In this document: positions 28,601 to 40,718 of the stretch, piece after piece | Layout of the letters: each line of letters begins with the position of its first letter | Numbering within the stretch: position 1 is the stretch's first letter | NCBI GenBank assembly: GCA_028564705.1 | Contig: JAPXFQ010001958.1 | Span: 868,001 to 932,000, forward strand | Length of the DNA stretch: 64,000 nucleotides | Reading direction: 5' to 3' | DNA from: Apricaphanius iberus | Taxonomy: Eukaryota > Chordata > Actinopteri > Cyprinodontiformes > Aphaniidae | The notes under the pieces: generated by a model | What the model saw: the letters and a program-made list of their open reading frames with translations, nothing else | The model's database searches: none | Told to the model about the DNA's origin: nothing | Made by a program: the position numbers and the translations under genes

Positions 28601-31600
28601 TGAAAATTACTGACCTCTGTCATCATTTTAAGTGGGAGAACCTGCACAATCGGTGGCTGACTAAATACTTTTTTGCCCCACTGTATTTTCATTCAGAACT
28701 TTCAGTGCCTTTCTGTCATTTCTGGTATGAGTGTATATATACATAAGTATTTTAGCCCTGTGCTAGTTATCCCTATTATGAATTTATATATGTATTTAAT
28801 GTTAATCTCTTCTTAAATGTGTAATTTAACTTTTGTTGGTAATCATTAAAAAAAATTGTGATAATATAATTGAAAAATCGTGTTATTCCATTTTTGCCAT
28901 ATCGCCCACCCCTAAGCAGCGGCTCTACTCTAAGTCCCTCCCGGATGCCCGAGCTTATCGTCCAATCCCTAAGGGAGAGCCCAGACATCCTGCAGAGCAA
29001 ACTCATTTCAGCAGTTTTTATCCGTGATCCCGTTCTTTTGTTCAATACCCAGAGTTTATGACCACAGATGAAGGGTAGGAACGTAGTCTGACTATTAAAT
29101 AGAGCTGAACCGAAAGCCTCTCTTCACGACAGACCAGTACACCTTACCAACCTGCCTAACAATCTCCAACACCTCATCTGTGAACAAGACCCCCAAATAC
29201 ATAAACTCCTCCACTTGGGGAATAACTTCGTCCTCGACCCGAGGAAGGCGTTCTACTCTTTTGTGGCTCAAGATCACGGTCTTGGATTTGGAGGTACTAA
29301 TTCTCATTCTGCCTGATTCACACTTGGCTGCGAACCGCTCCAGCGTAGTCTGTAGATCGTGTTCTAATGAAGCAAGCATGACCACATTATCTGTAAAAAG
29401 CAGAGACCAAATCCTGAGGCCACCGAAACAGATGCCTTAATCAGTGACAAAGGCAAAGTTTGGTGGAGTCAAACTCTCACCGGAAACGAGCCTGACTTAC
29501 TGCCGGCAATACAAACTAAGCTCCGACACTGATCATACAGGGGCCTAACAGCCCGTACGTGAACAGAAAAACACAGCTCAGGTTTAGATCGGCCAAAAAT
29601 CGCAATTCCTCCCAACCACACCTCTCCACTGTTATTGACCATATGGGCATTGAAGTCCCCCAATAGAATAAGGGCCTCCTGGGAAGGAGCACTCTCCAGC
29701 ATCCCCTCACAAAACTCCAAAAAGGGTGGTAAATCTGATCTCGTGTCCTCTCACTAGAGGGTGACACGGGAATCAATTGTCGCTCCCGTCCCATCCAGAT
29801 CCCAAAAAATACTTCCTGTCCCGTCCAAATTACGTTACCAAGAGTGAAATTGATTCCCGGCCCGTGGTAATCCTGCAGGAATCTCGTGACCCGTGGGAAT
29901 CCCGAAAAATTGTCACCCTCTACCTCTCACCCAGCAGAGGGAGGCTACTCTCTCGTTTACCGGGATAAACCCCAATGTACATTAATTATGGCACCAAAAA
30001 AAGTTAGTGTCTTATTAGAATGATAAAATATATATATATTAGTAGAGAAACAAGATCAGTGTGTTGCCCAGAAATCATATGCAAAACCACATTTAATTGA
30101 CATGCTCAAAACTCAGTTTGAAGGCAAAACAAACTGGGTTAGGGTTAGTTGGTTCGGACCAATTCTCTAAACCGAACAGGAAGGAAATGTGTGTTTAAAA
30201 TGTGTGATTATATTCTACCTCACTGCCCTCATGTTTATACAAGCCTTCCGTACACAGACCTGATGTCACTCCTCTCCAGATTTGCTCAGATTTCTGCATA
30301 CACTTAGCAAGTCATATGGCTTCAATATGTGTACTATGAAGAAAACTGAATAATAAATTAAGGACTATGAATACTTGAAAAGGGTAAGAAAGGAGAACTA
30401 AAGGACAATGTTCTAAATGTAAAATCTAACAGAAGTGCTTTTATTCTCCCATTTCCCTCTGTCCCCAACTCCATTCCTTCTGAATTTTTGTATTGTTCCA
30501 ATTACATAACTATTCAATTATATTATGGCGGACCACAAGGAGGCTCCACTCACACCCAGAGAAGAGGATGTTTACATTCAAAAAAGAGATACATTTTTGG
30601 TGCGATGATGGATTGTTTTAAGTGTTGTGTTCTGACTTACCGATGTCAGTTGGAGTTGATTAAACGAGCTGATCGGATCCAGCTGTGTCGTCTTTCTATT
30701 CCTCCACATTGGTGACTTCGTTTTCATAAAACATGTCCAAAGGTGAAGTCAGATCTTCTCAGGTGATACCTGCTGCCGTGGTACATCCAACCGCACCCCC
30801 GGCTTCTTTTTCCGTGGCTTTGAAGAGCCCAGACTTTTGGCTGCATGATCCACCTACGTGGTTTTTCCACATAGAGGCACAGTTTGCTCTTAGTGGCATT
30901 TCCTCGGACGACATAAAATACCATAATGTGGTTGCCGCGCTGGACCTGCTATTAACCCGGCGAACAATGCCTCTCCTCCAGGACCCCCCAGCTCAGGGAA
31001 AGTACACCACCCTCAAGGAGCTACTGCTTCGCTGTTACTCCCTCTACGCCGCGGAATGGGCCGAGAAACTCCTCCCTCACTGGATTGGGTAATGGCTCAG
31101 CCCTGGAGCTCATGGAGAGCATGTTGTCCCTGCTGGGTACTGATGACGGCGGGTTCCTTTTCATCCACCTGTTCCTCCGACGGCTTCCAACTCAGGTGCG
31201 AACTGTCCTAACAAACTCCCCGCTGCTGCACAGACTTCTGCTATTACCACCAGCGGTCCGGCGCCAAAGTCGACGATGCCTCACGGCTTGCAACTTCAGG
31301 CCACAGGGGAATGACAACGGCAACGCTCGATAACAGCCACGATCGTTGGCGACAGGGAAAGGCAGCTTTTCATCGAGGACTCATGGTCTGAGAGATGCTT
31401 TCTGGTCGACTGGTTCTCAGAAGAGCCTGGTTCCCCCGGCTGGCTCAGACAGGCTGACGGAAGGCTGCGAACCGTCGCTGACTGCTGCCAACAGCTCCCC
31501 CATCAGAACGCTTGGCGAAAGGTCGGTGACTATCTTCTTTCACAGTAGAGACTTTCAACCGAACTTCGTTGTCGCTGCCAGTTCAGTTCCCATCATGGGG

Positions 31601-34600
31601 CTGATTTCCTCTGTGCACACAGACTCCTGGTTGGCGTAGCTAACAGACGGTTAATTGACGCCGTGTCATTTTCCTCTCTGCCTTGTCTGATGCGAGGAGC
31701 TGTATAGTCAATCCATGACAATGTTTTAGCTTCTGAAAACGATTTTCAGTTGTTATTGACAGAGTTTCCTTCACTGACTGTTCCCTACTTCTCTAATGGT
31801 GACACTAAACATGGGGTACGACATTATATCCCCACCAATAACCCCCCGGTGTACGCGCGGGCATGCCGCCTCGATCCCGCTAAGCTGGCTATTGCGCGGG
31901 AGGAGTTCACTAACATGGAGCACTTAGGTATCGTTCGGTGCTCTAACAGTCCGTGAGCTTTGCCATTAAATATGGTGCCAAAGTCAGATGGTCAGTGGCA
32001 GCCGTGCGGGGATTTCTCCCAATTTAATGTCACAGTAAACGATCGTTATCCGATACCCCACATCCAAGACTTCTGTCAATCTGGCTGGGACCGCTATCTT
32101 TTCTAAAGTTGACCTGGTGCGCGTTTCATTCTGAGGGCAGCACAACTTCTACTGCGCGCTAAAAAAGAAAAAGACCACTGAAAATGTGGACTGGATCCCA
32201 GACTGCCTCCAAGCATTTAATAATGCTAAGTCTGCGATGGCCAATCCCACCCTTTTGACCCACCCCTCCCCCTCAGCACAGGTGGCTTTAACTGATGTAG
32301 CAGTAGGGGGCGGTGTTACTGTACGTCCACACCAAACGCGTCAAAACGCTCCACACGCCCCCACCTGGATGCTTGAACATTCGTACCTCGAAGCATGTCC
32401 ACAGCATTTTGACGCACATGAACTCTGATACACGACACGGTGGAGATTTGAAATTGCCCGAGAAACCCCATGACAGGGGAGAACTTCCAGCTCCTTACCG
32501 ATCCTGCAGCTGAACCACTCCAGCTCTCCTTCCGCCTCTCCTTGTAGTAGGTGTCCCTGAGGCTAATCCACCTTTTTCTGCAGTAGTCCTCTGAATAATC
32601 ACGTTATTTAGTTAGCGGAAAAGTCTTTGAAGATCAGCGGGAATATAATGGTAAAATAGATGGACAGTAGGTGGGGGTTTGCTGCCTTTTGCGCAGGTTC
32701 GGTCAAAACTTTCAAAAGTGAAATGAACTAACCAGGTTGCCCAATCTCCTCACTTATCTTCTTCCAAGCTAGGCCCTTTTTTATTCCTGTCTGCACAAAC
32801 AACTGGTGTCGTATGGCTCTGGGCTGTTTATTTAGTCTCTCCTCCATGTTGAATGAAGAATGAATTCCTTTAGCTGGACCTCCCCCCTGTGAAGTGGGTC
32901 AGAACATCACGTCGCCAGGCTCCTGATTGGTTGACACTGCGTGAATTGAAGCTGGAGTTAAGACTTTTTCAACCTGAGCAGACTTTTTCACGCGCTGCAA
33001 ACGCCTCATTCGCACAAAACCTCTGCGCAGATCAGGCAGAAAAGCGTTTCGTCACGCAAATCTGCTTCTGACTTTAAGCGGGACCCCCTGCCACACTTCA
33101 TCGCTCTCCTCCATTGACATAACATGTAAACCTGACTCTCTGCTCGCTCAATTCGGGTCTGCGAGGTTCGGCAGCCGCTTGCATTTTTCAGCCGTACACT
33201 GAGGGACAACATGCGCAAATACAGCGTTTTTGACTGAGAGCTGCTAGCTCTCTATCTGGCTACCTGGCATTTCAGCTTTTTCCTCAAGGGCCGCCCATTT
33301 CCAGCCTACATTAACCACAAACCGTTGATATTTGTCGTGTCTAAAATCTCTGACCCCTGGTCTGCATGTTAACAGCCCCACCTTGCTGCTGTCTCTGAAT
33401 TTATGACAGACATTCAGCCTGTGGCTGGCAAATCCAACCTGGTGGCTGACTGCCTGTCCCGTTCTCTGGTCTCTCCAGTTTATGTGGGCATTGATTTCTC
33501 TGCTATGGCTGCAGATCAGCTCAGCAGACATCCATAAACTGCAGTCTGAATCAACCTGCCTTAAGCTGGCAGACTGACAGCTGCAGGAAGGTGGTCCTCA
33601 TCTGCTCTGTGACATTTCCACTGGCTGTCCCCGCCCTCTGGTTCCTGCGTTATGGCGCCGCCCCCTTTTGCGACTTTGCAATGTCTCTCGCATCCAGGTC
33701 TGCGTGCCTCAGTGAAACTGCTCAGTTCCAAGTTTGTTTGGCCTGGATTATGTAAGGCTGTGAAGGAATGGGTTGCAGAATGTGTCCCGTGTCAGCGTGC
33801 AAAAGTTCATAAGCACACAAAAGCACTTTTTGAACCATTCCCCATCCTTAGTTGCAGGTTTGATCATGTCCACGTAGACCTGGTGGGTCCCCTGCCTCCA
33901 TCTCAGGGTTTCACTGTATCCTTACCATGATTGACCACACCACCAGGTGGCCAGAACTCGTTCCGCTGGCATCTACAACATCTGCTGTGGTTGTTCGGGC
34001 GCTTTTACCAACCTGGGTTGCGCGTTTTGGCCCCCCTTCAGACATCACTTTTGACAGAGGTCCCCTGTTTCTGTCAGAGCTTTGGTCCTCTATGGCTGAC
34101 GGCCTGGGGATCAAGATCAACCGCACCACTGCATACAATTCGCAGGCTAATGGGTTATGTGATTGGTTTCTTAGGTCATTAAAAGCTGCGCTTCGTGCTG
34201 TTTTGATGGATGACAACTGGATTTGACCGGCTCCGGTGGGTTATGCTTGGGTTGCGTTCCGCGGCTAAAGAGGACCTTGGTGCCTCCCCAGCTGAACTGG
34301 TTTTAGGCCAGTCGGTACGTGTACCAGGCGTGCTTTTTCCTGAGGCCCGCCCCAGTTCAACTGTCCGTCTCAAAGTGACCCTTTTCCCGTTCTTGGTCCT
34401 GTACATCATTGTCTGCCCCAGTCATTCATACCTCAGAGCTAAGTTTGTTTCTGTTCTCTTCTAAGTTTGTTTTTAACCATTACATCTTTTGGATGTACAC
34501 ATGGTAAATAGCCTATGCGTCAAGAGAAAATGGTGGAAAACTCGACTCCAGGTTCACTATGAGATATATAAAGAGACTGAACAAGTATCAATGAACATTG

Positions 34601-37600
34601 AAGGATGAAAGGGTATCATTATTCTATGAGATTATCCACAGAAACAATAATAATGCAAGGACATTATTTGCTAAAGTAGAGAGACTAACTACCGGAGGGG
34701 TAGTTACAGTCCTGTGACAGTAGCCCGTGAACTAAGCTCTACCAGGGCCAGCAATGAATTTGCCAGATTCTTTGCTGAAAAGATCTTGAACATCAGGTCA
34801 ATCAGTACATCAGTTTCAAACCCAATACCAATGTTAAGCCCAGTTAACACCAATGCAGAGAAAATGACTGATTTCCAAACAATAAATCAATCGAGCTTGG
34901 AAGAAATCATTGACGAATTAAGCTCTGCCACCTGCTGCTTGGTCCATCCCAGCCCCTAAGCCTTAAAAACAGCAGTTATCAAACCAATACTAGTAAAGAA
35001 GAAACTAGACAGCAAGCTGATGCAAAACTACAGATCAATCTCTAAACTCCCATTTATCTGTAAAATTATTTAAAAGGCTGTGTTCCAACAGTTAAACAGC
35101 TTCCTAACCATGAACAACCGCTTTGATATTTATCAGTCTGGTTTTCGTAGGCACCACAGCAGACTGCCCTTGTCAAAGTTGCAGTTGACTATGGTAAAAC
35201 CACAGTACTGGTACTATTAGACCTCAGTGCGGAGTTTGACATTGTTGAGCATGATATATTACTGGAACATCTAGAGCTGGGTTGGACTCTGGTACGGTAC
35301 TCGACTGGTTCAAATCCTACTTCAAGAACAGGAACTTCTTTGTGTCAATTAACCAATTCTCATCACAAAAAATAAATCACATGCAGGGCTCCATCCTAGG
35401 GCCCCTCCTATTTAGCATTTACATGCTCCCGTTAAGCCAAATTATAACCATCAATAATGTTAACTACCACAACTATGCTGATGACACTCAACTTTATATC
35501 TAAATCTCACCAGGTGATGTTAAACCCATCCAAATCCTCAATAAATGCAGTGAACAAATTAACAGCTGGATGTCCCATATTTTCCATCAACTGAACAAAA
35601 ATAAAATTGAAGTGCTCATCTTCAGACCCAACAAAGATTGATTAAATATCAGTAAACAACTTAAACTGGTCCAAATAGAAACTACTGACCAGGCCAGAAA
35701 TCTAGGTGTAATAATGGAACCAGACTTGAACCTCCGAGGTCACATAAAGGCAATAACAAGGTCGGCTTTCTATCACCTAATCACAGCCTTGATTACTGTA
35801 ACAGTATCTTGACAGGTCTGCCTAAAAATAAAAAAAATAAAAATAGACAGCTGTAGCTGATCTAGAAAGCTGCTGCTTGTGTTCTCACTAGAACTAGAAA
35901 AGTAAAACATCACCCCAGTTCCAAAGTCCTTACACTGGCTCCCTGTAGCTCAGAGAATAGACTTCAAAGTGCAGTTATTTGTCCATAAATCATTGACTGG
36001 GTTAGAACCAGAGTACATTAACGATCTGCTATCACGGTACAAACCTTTTAGATCACTAAGGTATCCAGCCCTAATCTACTGATCGTCCCTAGAACCAGAA
36101 CCAAACATGGAGAAGCAGCCTTCAGTTTCTATGCTCCCATTAACTGGAACAAACCACCAGATGACTTCAAAACTGCAGAGACACTAAACTCTTTTAAATC
36201 TAAAATAAAAACATACCTATTTAGACTTACTTTTGAGTAACTGATCCTGTTATTGCTTTCACTCAATTGCTAATGATTTCTTGTCTGCCTATTTTTTATT
36301 TTCATACTAATTATTTTGATCAAATTTTTATTGCATTGTTTTATTGTCTATGCTTTCTTGTATTTTAATATTGGTAGTTGATTATAAATGTTTGTTTAAG
36401 CCTTCTTTTTAGGATAATTTGTTTTAATTAACACAACCCAACAACCCCCAAACCCCCAACCCAAACAACCCACCCCCACCCAAAACAAAAAAAATTTTTT
36501 CTAATCATGTAAAGCACCTTGAATTGCCTTGTGTTGAAAGTTTGCTTATATAGTGCTTTATCTAATCCGGAGAAACCCAAAGAGCTTCACACTACATTCA
36601 GTCATTTACACACACTGGTGATGGTAAGGATAGAGCCACAACTTCCCTGGGTCACACTGACAGAAGCAAGGATGCCAAACACTGATGCCATCAGGTCCTC
36701 CGACCACCAGTACGCCAGGCAGGTAAAGTGTCTTTCCCAAGGACACAATGACCAAGAGGGCCAGAGTAAAGGCTTAAACAAGCAACAACTGTTGTTCATA
36801 GAGTCCACAAACACAAATGCTTTTGTTTTGAATACACAGAATCCATAATAAACTGATCCTTAAGTTTAGCTCGGGTGGCAAAAATGCATCTAGTATAATG
36901 CTATGGAAGGCATTATCATTTTGAGGAAGTATGTTACATGAGTTTACCTGAGAGGTTGCCAGCAGGTACACAGGACTTGGGGCAGGAGTCTGGCTTGGTT
37001 CACAGCTGACACCCAAAGAATTAAGGATCTCTGTCAAAATTTCATATCGCAGAGCATTGCTGACCTTCAGCTGATCAAAATCTTTTGAATCCATTTCCTT
37101 TGAGAATGACGCAACATCAAAATGAACCTAGATGAAAATACATACACAAATATATCATGAATAAAATGCATTTTCCCTCCATTTTTAAATATCTTAATGC
37201 TATTAAGTGCTATTTTTAAAGGGGCTACTATATCTTGCAAAATCAAGTTTTAGGCGTTTTCAACCGTCTGGTAATGCAATATTCTCATAAAAAAAAAACA
37301 CGAATGTGGTTTCTGGCTTCATTCACGCATGTCTGCATAATCCTCCTAAATTCTGCCCTCAGAGCAGCTGCACCTCCCTCTCCCAGAAATCGACTGAGTG
37401 TTCAACTCGTGACATCACTGGTTGAAAGTTGAGTGCTAGATGTGCACCACCCCTTCAGGCAGAGCGGCTTACCCCTGGAAGATTTTCAAACACAGCCTCA
37501 TCCTTCTCACAGCTAATGGCTGCTTCGGTTTTTTTGAAGCTTAACATATTTGGCACTTTGTTGTTGGATCTTTTACTTTCTCTTTGAAACACTCGTTTGG

Positions 37601-40600
37601 CTGCATGGATTACAGGACTTTATTCTACATTCCTAAAGAACAGTTGCTCTTTTATGGAATTTTTTCTGTTTTAACTTCACAATCACATGTGACACTTTTA
37701 ACCTATTTATCTTTTAGACAGTTAATAAGAAACTAACCGGTCAACATTTTCTGTATGTAAAGCTGACCTGATCATCCTCCATGGGACCATCCTACAACAA
37801 GTGTGTTTTCAGTCAAAGGCTTCAACAGTTTTGCTACAACACAGATTGCTACTGTAGTGGAGGAAACAAGCTGTCCATTAAGGTACTGATTTAGGGTGAG
37901 ATCAATCTGTTCACCCTGGGAGTAACTGCCAGAGCTCCACTTAAGGCCATTCAGAGTATGATAGGATATGGCAGAGAAACTGCTGTTATATTTATTTTGT
38001 TATTTATTTCCACGCAGCTGCTGATACAGGTTTGGATGGTATACATGTGAGGAGGGAGAATAATGTATGTGTGGTCTCCTATATAAATTAAATACAACTA
38101 AGATGGAGCTAACCAAAATATATGAATAAACTTAACATTTGGATATCAATAATCTGTGTTAAACATCACCTAAATCAAATGTAATATAGACTTAATAATC
38201 AAATGTCATAATTTACCATATTCCCATAAGTAAATACTAAGCAGATAAAACCATCAATGTTAACATCAGGAAATGAATGCTCTTATTGTGAGTTAGCATT
38301 CGAGCTGCCATCCGGAGTAGATAGTAGGAAAATTCCCAATGACAACTTATAAAATGAATCACATCAACTCAAAGCCAATACTTCAATAATAAGAATATAC
38401 TCACATTACATTTATGCACATATACACGCCCTGCTGCACAAAAGTTCCCCACCATCCAGATGCAATCTGGCTGGTTAGGAAGGAGAAATTTGGCCATTAT
38501 TTTTTCCTCGATTTTAGGATGGTGCATTGACTTGGTAGTTTTGACTTAAATTACTACGTTTATTAACAATTGCCCAAAGAAAATATTAATACTTATTCAT
38601 AGCCAAAACATTTCATTTGTCCTGCTGTGGCCACTTTTTGGTGCTAATCAATGACACCAACTAATGCCAAAACAGCTGTGATATGCTGACATTGTAGCTA
38701 AAGGGCCATTTGACATGGAGACAATGGCTGAGAAGAGTGGGCCAACAGATACCCCGATAAATAAAGGTCTGATAAAATTACCCTGAAGTTCCGATAGTGG
38801 AAACACAGCTTTTATTTACCTGAAGGTCTTTTGTCAGATTGGGATTGTGAACTGTAGCATTGGGTTCCAACCAGCCTTCTGGAAACACACCCAGCATACA
38901 AAAACACATGTTTGAAGCACTCAACAGGAACGGTTGGCTTACTTATGACTAACTCATTTTTTATGCTTTTAGTTATGTTTTTTGTGTATTTGTTTTGTCT
39001 TGTACTCGTTTTTTCTTTTTCTGCATTTTGAATCTGATTGTAACCCAGCAGCGTAAGATGTATATACTTGTAATTTTTGTCTTTACCTGACAGAGAACAG
39101 CTTCCCCACCGTCTGCTCCATGAGTTAGCCTGACAATAACCATCTCCCTCTGATGGGGTACGTCACTTTTCAGCTCCCCCCAGAGTTCCACTTCTCCTCC
39201 TCCCTGAGGATCCCTAATGTAGACCTTTCCACTTGCCAAAGTTGTTGCTTCCAGTTCTGTGCTGTTTTCTCTGGTGAAAATCAACTTTCTGCACTGCAGG
39301 CATTGTCTTTCCCTAACTTCCAGATGGAGACCTGCCGGGCACAAAGTGGAGCCTAGGCCTAGTACCTTTCCACCCTTGTTTAAGTAAGTAAGAAAGCGGG
39401 TCTGAAGCTCAGCACTCAAGGATTCCTCTTCCGCCAGAACTAGGAGCCTGGTATTCTCCAGCCATGGGTCACTTAGTGCTTGTTCTTGCAGGAGGGGATA
39501 AATTATATTGTTTTCCACATTGATACACTCTAACAAAAGCTGCTGAATTCCTTGGAAACGTTCCTGGCATGAACCTGTATAAACTAGAATATTTGGTGCT
39601 TTTCCCCAAAAAAACTTGGAATCATGTTTGAGTTCACTCAGACACACATCCACACTATCCAGTCCTACAGAATTATCATCAGGTAGATCTGGAATGTTCT
39701 CAGCAGAGGCATATTTGACAGAGAGGATGGTGCTATTTTCCAATTCTAAACATTCATGGCAGCTGGAAAGATGAAGGTGGTGTCCATGGCCCTCCATGTG
39801 GTGATGATGGTTTTCCAAATTAACAATTTGACAGCTGGGTAGTGGCTCTGAACCGCGACGCTCCTCCAACCTCTTCTTTACCTCAGAGGCTATTAGAAGA
39901 CTACCTTTTCGGCACTGTAGACTCTGCTGGTCAGCGGGCAGCAGCTGAGAGAATGACTCGGAGACAACCTCATCAGAGGAAGTGGATGGAAGCAAGTGTG
40001 TCTTTGGGCTCTGCCTTTTCAACACTTTACTTAGAGTACTTTCTTGGAGAAGAACAGCTGTATGAAAATAAAGCAAAAGGGCCATAAATATAGTCAGTCA
40101 TGAGAAATATTAAGCTCAATAACAAAACTTAACATGAGGTTTTCATTAAAATGAAAAAGAAAAACTTTTGACCTGACAGAGCGTGGGAGGACAGGCTGAT
40201 CATTTTATGCAACACTTACATGACACAAAATGTATATTCTTTTTTATGACCTAGTTAGATTTCAAATAGTTCTTAAATGTACAGTTTTTTACAACCTGAA
40301 CCTTATTTCTAGCATGCATTACATTAATTATATACAATACAAATTAAATACAAATTAAATACAAAGTTTGATGCCAATTTGAGTCCCTCGGGAGAAGTTT
40401 ATATCCATTTGCAACCAGCATATAGCCATATAATCAGTATTATTAGGGGCACTGACGCACAGCCTCTAAATAAGGCATTATTTGCCATAAAACTTGCCAA
40501 ATTTATTATGTTTGGTTATAAGAATCTTCTCGTTCAGAAGAAAAAACTCATCCAGAAGGCCCGCTGACACATACACACATTTTTTGTTGAAGTGCCAGCT

Positions 40601-40687
40601 GCAGCAGCGAGTGAGGAACGGAGGATAGAGAGGCAGAGCTGAGGCAGCACGCAAAAGGAGGGGTGGAGGAGGTTGTGGGGAGGGGGG

Positions 40688-40718
<31 letters not shown>

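Larger units (their letters stand above)
26576..28914. mobile_element. hAT-like non-autonomous element containing a Tc1
   Basis: Terminal inverted repeats: left tggggtcggcgatatg, right reverse complement taggggtgggcgatatgg. An exact 8 bp target duplication AGCAGCGG flanks it (26568-26575 and 28915-28922), the hAT signature length. It interrupts the LINE codons reading VEPLL. Without the inserted Tc1 it is about 760 bp, with no transposase. Confidence 0.85.
26331..29990 (-). mobile_element. Non-LTR retrotransposon (EN/RT LINE) split by two hAT elements and a Tc1
   Basis: On the minus strand the remains run: endonuclease LLGDFNAHM (29660-29640), then [13 protein letters not shown] (about 29500, joined to RT text by an internal deletion), [18 protein letters not shown] and [17 protein letters not shown] (about 29400-29290), [36 protein letters not shown] (29020-28960), LRVEPLL, then after a long insertion [20 protein letters not shown] and DYVYQL (26540-26440). 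The 3' tail at 26340 has atccatccattttcgtcctc. Stops and shifts make it dead. Same family as 1797-2515. Confidence 0.8.
30701..34440 (+). mobile_element. Ty3/gypsy LTR retrotransposon, degenerate, internal region
   Basis: The order is gag-like (30733-31330), protease/linker (31340-31740), reverse transcriptase (31741-32300), an insertion (about 32320-33235), RNase H (33240-33530) and integrase (33640-34400). This is the gag-PR-RT-RH-IN order of Ty3/gypsy elements. Frames are broken many times. No pair of LTRs could be found, so it is truncated. Confidence 0.8.

Noticed and set aside
39842..40087. Plus-strand open frame opposite hlcs exon 4
   Set aside because: It is the antisense shadow of the conserved hlcs exon.
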